A stretch of 21,768 nucleotides of DNA from a virus: the IMG/VR virus record IMGVR_UViG_3300006810_000468, positions 1 to 21,768 of that record; one strand, 5' to 3'. The stretch's first letter is position 1; each line of letters starts with the position of its first letter. The position numbers were made by a program, and so were the translations under genes. The notes under the pieces were generated by a model. It worked only from the letters and a program-made list of their open reading frames with translations. It searched no databases and was not told the DNA's origin. Of this stretch, positions 19,242-21,768 are shown piece after piece.

Positions 19242-21768
19242 ATGAGCCTTACAAACACAGACAGACACGCAAGTTACATCGCCAACGGGTCAACGACCGA
19301 GTTCTCGTTCCCGCATAAATTCTTGGCGAACGCACACCTACAGGTCTACGACGCGGGCACGTTGCAAACCATCACCACCGATTACACGGTAACAGGGGCC
19401 GGGGAGGAAAGCGGCGGGACTGTGACGTTCACGACTGCGCCGACTGATGGCAACACGGTTCTGATTCTAAGGGTCACACCCAACACTCAGCCCACTGACT
19501 GGGTTGCCAATGCGCGGTTCAATGCGCAGGACATCGAGGACGACCTGGACCGCAGGGCCATGGTCGTTATTGACAACTACCCGACGATTCAGTCCAACGC
19601 AGGAACGCCCGAGTCGGTAGTGACAGGCTTTGCAGATCGCGGCGACTTCTGCTACGACTCAACCAACAGCATCCTCTATCATAAGTCTTCGGGCAACGGG
19701 ACTGATACGGGCTGGGAGAAGGTGACGGATGTTTCGGACCTCGACCTGTCAGACATTAACGATGTCACCCTCACGTCCATCGCCTCCGGTGAGATCCTTG
19801 TCTGGGATGGAAGCGGCTGGGTGAACAACACGCTGGCCGAGGCAGGGATTGCCCCGGCTTCGCACACACACGCCGCCACAGATATTACATCAGGGACACT
19901 CCCGCCTGCGCGACTTGGGGCAGATTCAATTGACGCCATCACTGAGATTGCCAGCAGCCTAAAGTCGGGCAGCGATGGAACTCTGATTACGGGCACCGCT
20001 GGAACCAGCGGGGACTTGTCTCAGTGGGACGCCAACGGTGACCTTGTGGATGGTCCGACTCCACCAAGTGGAACTATCGTAGGAACGACGGACACGCAGA
20101 CGTTGACCAACAAGACGATTGACGACTTCACCAACACGGTTCATGCAGACTTTGTTCACATTCAGGTGCGCAACGAGTCAGGGTCTGCGCTGAGTGCTGG
20201 CGATGTCGTTTACACCTCGGGGTGGTCGGTCGGGCAGTCAAAGACTTTAGTCTCCCTCGCTGACGCATCGTCTGCATCCACAATGCCCGCATTGGGCATT
20301 ATGAATGAAGCGTTGTCGAATAACGCTACAGGAGAGGTGATCGTCAAGGGACTCGTTGAGAACATTGACACATCCTCTTGGTCAGAGGGCGACATCCTTT
20401 ATGTGAGTGAGACTGCTGGAGCCCTAACATCGACAAAGCCTACAGGCTCTGCGCAAGTGGAGGCGGTGGCGACGGTTCTGCGCTCTCACGCATCTTTGGG
20501 AATTATTTCGGTGAACACTCGCGCCGTTCCGTATGTGACCGGCTTCGCGGCGACACTGCTTGACGACGGGACTGCCTCGGCGGCGCGAAGCACGCTTGGC
20601 GCCGCCAGTAGTTCTCATACCCATGATGCGAGCGAGATCGTTTCCGGCACAATGGCTGACGCCCGCATTGCGGAGTCAAACGTCACTCAGCATGAGGCTG
20701 CGTTGTCGATTGCTGCCGACCAGGTTGATTTTGCTGGCGCGGGGGCGATCCCAACCACGGCAGATTCGGATCTCGTTTTGATTGAGGACGTCACTGACAA
20801 CACCGTCAAGAAAGCGTCCCTCCTCCAGTTGATGGCGCACACTCACAGTCATGCTGCGAGCGAGGTGGTGTCAGGGACATTCGCTGACGCCCGCATTTCG
20901 GAGTCCAGCGTCACTCAACACGAGGCGGCGTTGTCGGTTGCCTACTCACAGTTGACGTCCCTTGCGATTGATTCCGGCGACATTGTTGCGGACATCGTCA
21001 CCGGACTGACCGAGGAGGCATCCCCGGCCGCAGGCGACTTCTTGCTGGGCGTGGAGTCCGGGGGTGCGTTGCGAAAATTCGACATCGACAATCTCCCTAG
21101 CGGTGGTGGAGGCGGTGGAGATTTCATGGCTGATGGTTCCGTTCCCATGACGGGGGATTTGGACTTGGGCGGCAACGCTGTATTGGATGCTGATACTTTG
21201 ACGACGGCCTACCGACTCGCCCCTTCGACCCCGGCAGCCGGATACGGGGTCTGGTATGCCGATGCTTCGGGCAAGCCATCCTTCAAAAATGCTTCAGGCA
21301 CAACCTATGATTTGACTGACTTGGACGGAGCAGTCTCCGATCTGTCCGATGTAACGATTACCTCGATTGCGTCCGGGGAGCTGCTCAAGTGGAATGGTTC
21401 GGCCTGGATCAACAACACATTGGCCGAGGCTGGGATTGCTGCGGCTTCCCACACCCATACGGAATCCGACATCACGGATCTGGGCGCTTACATCACAGCG
21501 TCATCTAATGACACGCTGACGAACAAGACCATCGACGCCAGCCAGTTGGTAGTGACCAACAACTTCGACTACGGCGAATACAACGTCTACGCCAACCTGT
21601 TTGGCTCGACGTTGGACAACACCACCTACGCTGACCTAAGCAGCAGCGAGTGGGAGTTTTACGTCGGAGGGTTGGCAGCCCTGCATCTGGACAGTGCGCA
21701 GGACGCTACTTTCTATGGCAACATCGCTGGCCCGACGACGCAGGTCTCGTCGCACCACATCCTCGACC
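19242..21768 (+). CDS. Tail fibre protein, 3' end outside the window
   Basis: The reading frame is open from the ATG at 19242 (AGGACAG upstream as ribosome binding site) to the window end, giving 842 residues without a stop. Residues 1-110 match the T7 gp17 N-terminal attachment domain: TDRHASYIANGSTTEFSFPH (6-25), a TDYTVTGAG element and NARFNAQDIEDDLDRRAMV. This part binds the tail at the adaptor/nozzle junction. The rest is a Gly/Ser/Thr/Ala-rich fibre shaft with four SHTH or HTHSH elements (histidine pairs of the kind that can bind metal along trimeric fibres), repeated DLSD-ITSIASGE modules and a beta domain around residues 305-435. The receptor-binding tip is missing. The visible length already exceeds T7 gp17 (553). 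Confidence 0.9.
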   Translation, partial: MSLTNTDRHASYIANGSTTEFSFPHKFLANAHLQVYDAGTLQTITTDYTVTGAGEESGGTVTFTTAPTDGNTVLILRVTPNTQPTDWVANARFNAQDIEDDLDRRAMVVIDNYPTIQSNAGTPESVVTGFADRGDFCYDSTNSILYHKSSGNGTDTGWEKVTDVSDLDLSDINDVTLTSIASGEILVWDGSGWVNNTLAEAGIAPASHTHAATDITSGTLPPARLGADSIDAITEIASSLKSGSDGTLITGTAGTSGDLSQWDANGDLVDGPTPPSGTIVGTTDTQTLTNKTIDDFTNTVHADFVHIQVRNESGSALSAGDVVYTSGWSVGQSKTLVSLADASSASTMPALGIMNEALSNNATGEVIVKGLVENIDTSSWSEGDILYVSETAGALTSTKPTGSAQVEAVATVLRSHASLGIISVNTRAVPYVTGFAATLLDDGTASAARSTLGAASSSHTHDASEIVSGTMADARIAESNVTQHEAALSIAADQVDFAGAGAIPTTADSDLVLIEDVTDNTVKKASLLQLMAHTHSHAASEVVSGTFADARISESSVTQHEAALSVAYSQLTSLAIDSGDIVADIVTGLTEEASPAAGDFLLGVESGGALRKFDIDNLPSGGGGGGDFMADGSVPMTGDLDLGGNAVLDADTLTTAYRLAPSTPAAGYGVWYADASGKPSFKNASGTTYDLTDLDGAVSDLSDVTITSIASGELLKWNGSAWINNTLAEAGIAAASHTHTESDITDLGAYITASSNDTLTNKTIDASQLVVTNNFDYGEYNVYANLFGSTLDNTTYADLSSSEWEFYVGGLAALHLDSAQDATFYGNIAGPTTQVSSHHILD
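19743..19881 (+). repeat. Fibre shaft repeat, copy 1 (SIASGE/HTH module)
   Basis: This encodes LDLSDINDVTLTSIASGE, then NNTLAEAGIAPASHTH. It matches the module at 21339-21460 in protein and largely in DNA (for example NNTLAEAGIA followed by an AASHTH-like end). Confidence 0.75.
20607..20714 (+). repeat. Fibre shaft repeat of the HTH-ASE-SGT type, copy 1
   Basis: This encodes SSHTHDASEIVSGTMADARI, then ESNVTQHEAALS. It is nearly the same as 20838-20943. A shorter relative without the TQHEAALS end follows the first HTH near 19880 (ATDITSGTLPPARL). Confidence 0.75.
20838..20943 (+). repeat. Fibre shaft repeat of the HTH-ASE-SGT type, copy 2
   Basis: This encodes HTHSHAASEVVSGTFADARI, then ESSVTQHEAALS. 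Long stretches of DNA identity to copy 1 (CTGACGCCCGCATT) point to recent duplication or recombination within the shaft. Confidence 0.75.
21339..21460 (+). repeat. Fibre shaft repeat, copy 2 (SIASGE/HTH module)
   Basis: This encodes DLSDVTITSIASGELLKWNG, then NNTLAEAGIAAASHTH. It is the second copy of the module at 19743-19881, about 530 residues further along the fibre. Confidence 0.75.

Noticed and set aside
1-21768. tRNA genes, CRISPR arrays, insertion sequences, integrase or lysis genes
   Set aside because: No cloverleaf-like sequence, regularly spaced repeats, transposase, integrase, holin or endolysin was found in the reading frames examined.

Overview
The window is the left-hand structural module of a tailed double-stranded DNA phage with a short, T7-type tail (podovirus-like Caudoviricetes). 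All recognisable genes lie on the + strand. They are tightly packed, mostly with 1-26 bp overlaps such as ATGA, GTGA and TAATG junctions. From the portal onward the order follows phage T7 genes 8-17: portal, scaffold, capsid, tail adaptor, tail nozzle, GNAT-like internal protein, three or four ejection proteins, tail fibre. Several protein lengths also match closely. Unlike T7, the terminase genes sit upstream of the portal. The host cannot be named from the sequence. The moderately high GC content and the family resemblances suggest a proteobacterial, perhaps aquatic, host, but this is inference.

Layout: 1-510 has no credible gene but holds several inverted repeats, a G-quadruplex-type motif and a promoter-like element. 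511-829 holds two overlapping small ORFs (55 and 53 aa). 831-3081 is the packaging block: a putative small terminase with a Cys/His-rich N-terminus, a small Cys-rich protein and the large terminase. 3078-5680 has two small proteins, the portal and two more small proteins. 5677-8086 is the head block: scaffold, terminator, structured leader, major capsid protein and a probable capsid accessory protein. It is closed by a strong hairpin/terminator at 8096-8132. 8133-11713 encodes the tail adaptor and a long nozzle protein with an internal pair of FCCH-like repeats. 11710-19188 encodes the internal virion (DNA-ejection) proteins, with the counterpart of T7 gp16 apparently divided into two overlapping ORFs. 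19242-21768 is a tail fibre with a T7 gp17-type attachment domain and an HTH-containing repetitive shaft, cut off by the window end.

Together these genes package DNA (terminase), build the procapsid (portal, scaffold, capsid), complete the short tail (adaptor, nozzle, fibre) and supply proteins that would be ejected to form the trans-envelope channel. No replication, lysis, integration, tRNA or CRISPR feature was found. The most interesting unexplained signals are regulatory. They are the multi-helix leader of the capsid gene, whose last stem ends one base before the start codon, and the hairpin before the adaptor gene, which overlaps that gene's likely ribosome binding site. The gene-free left region next to the terminase genes is a third.
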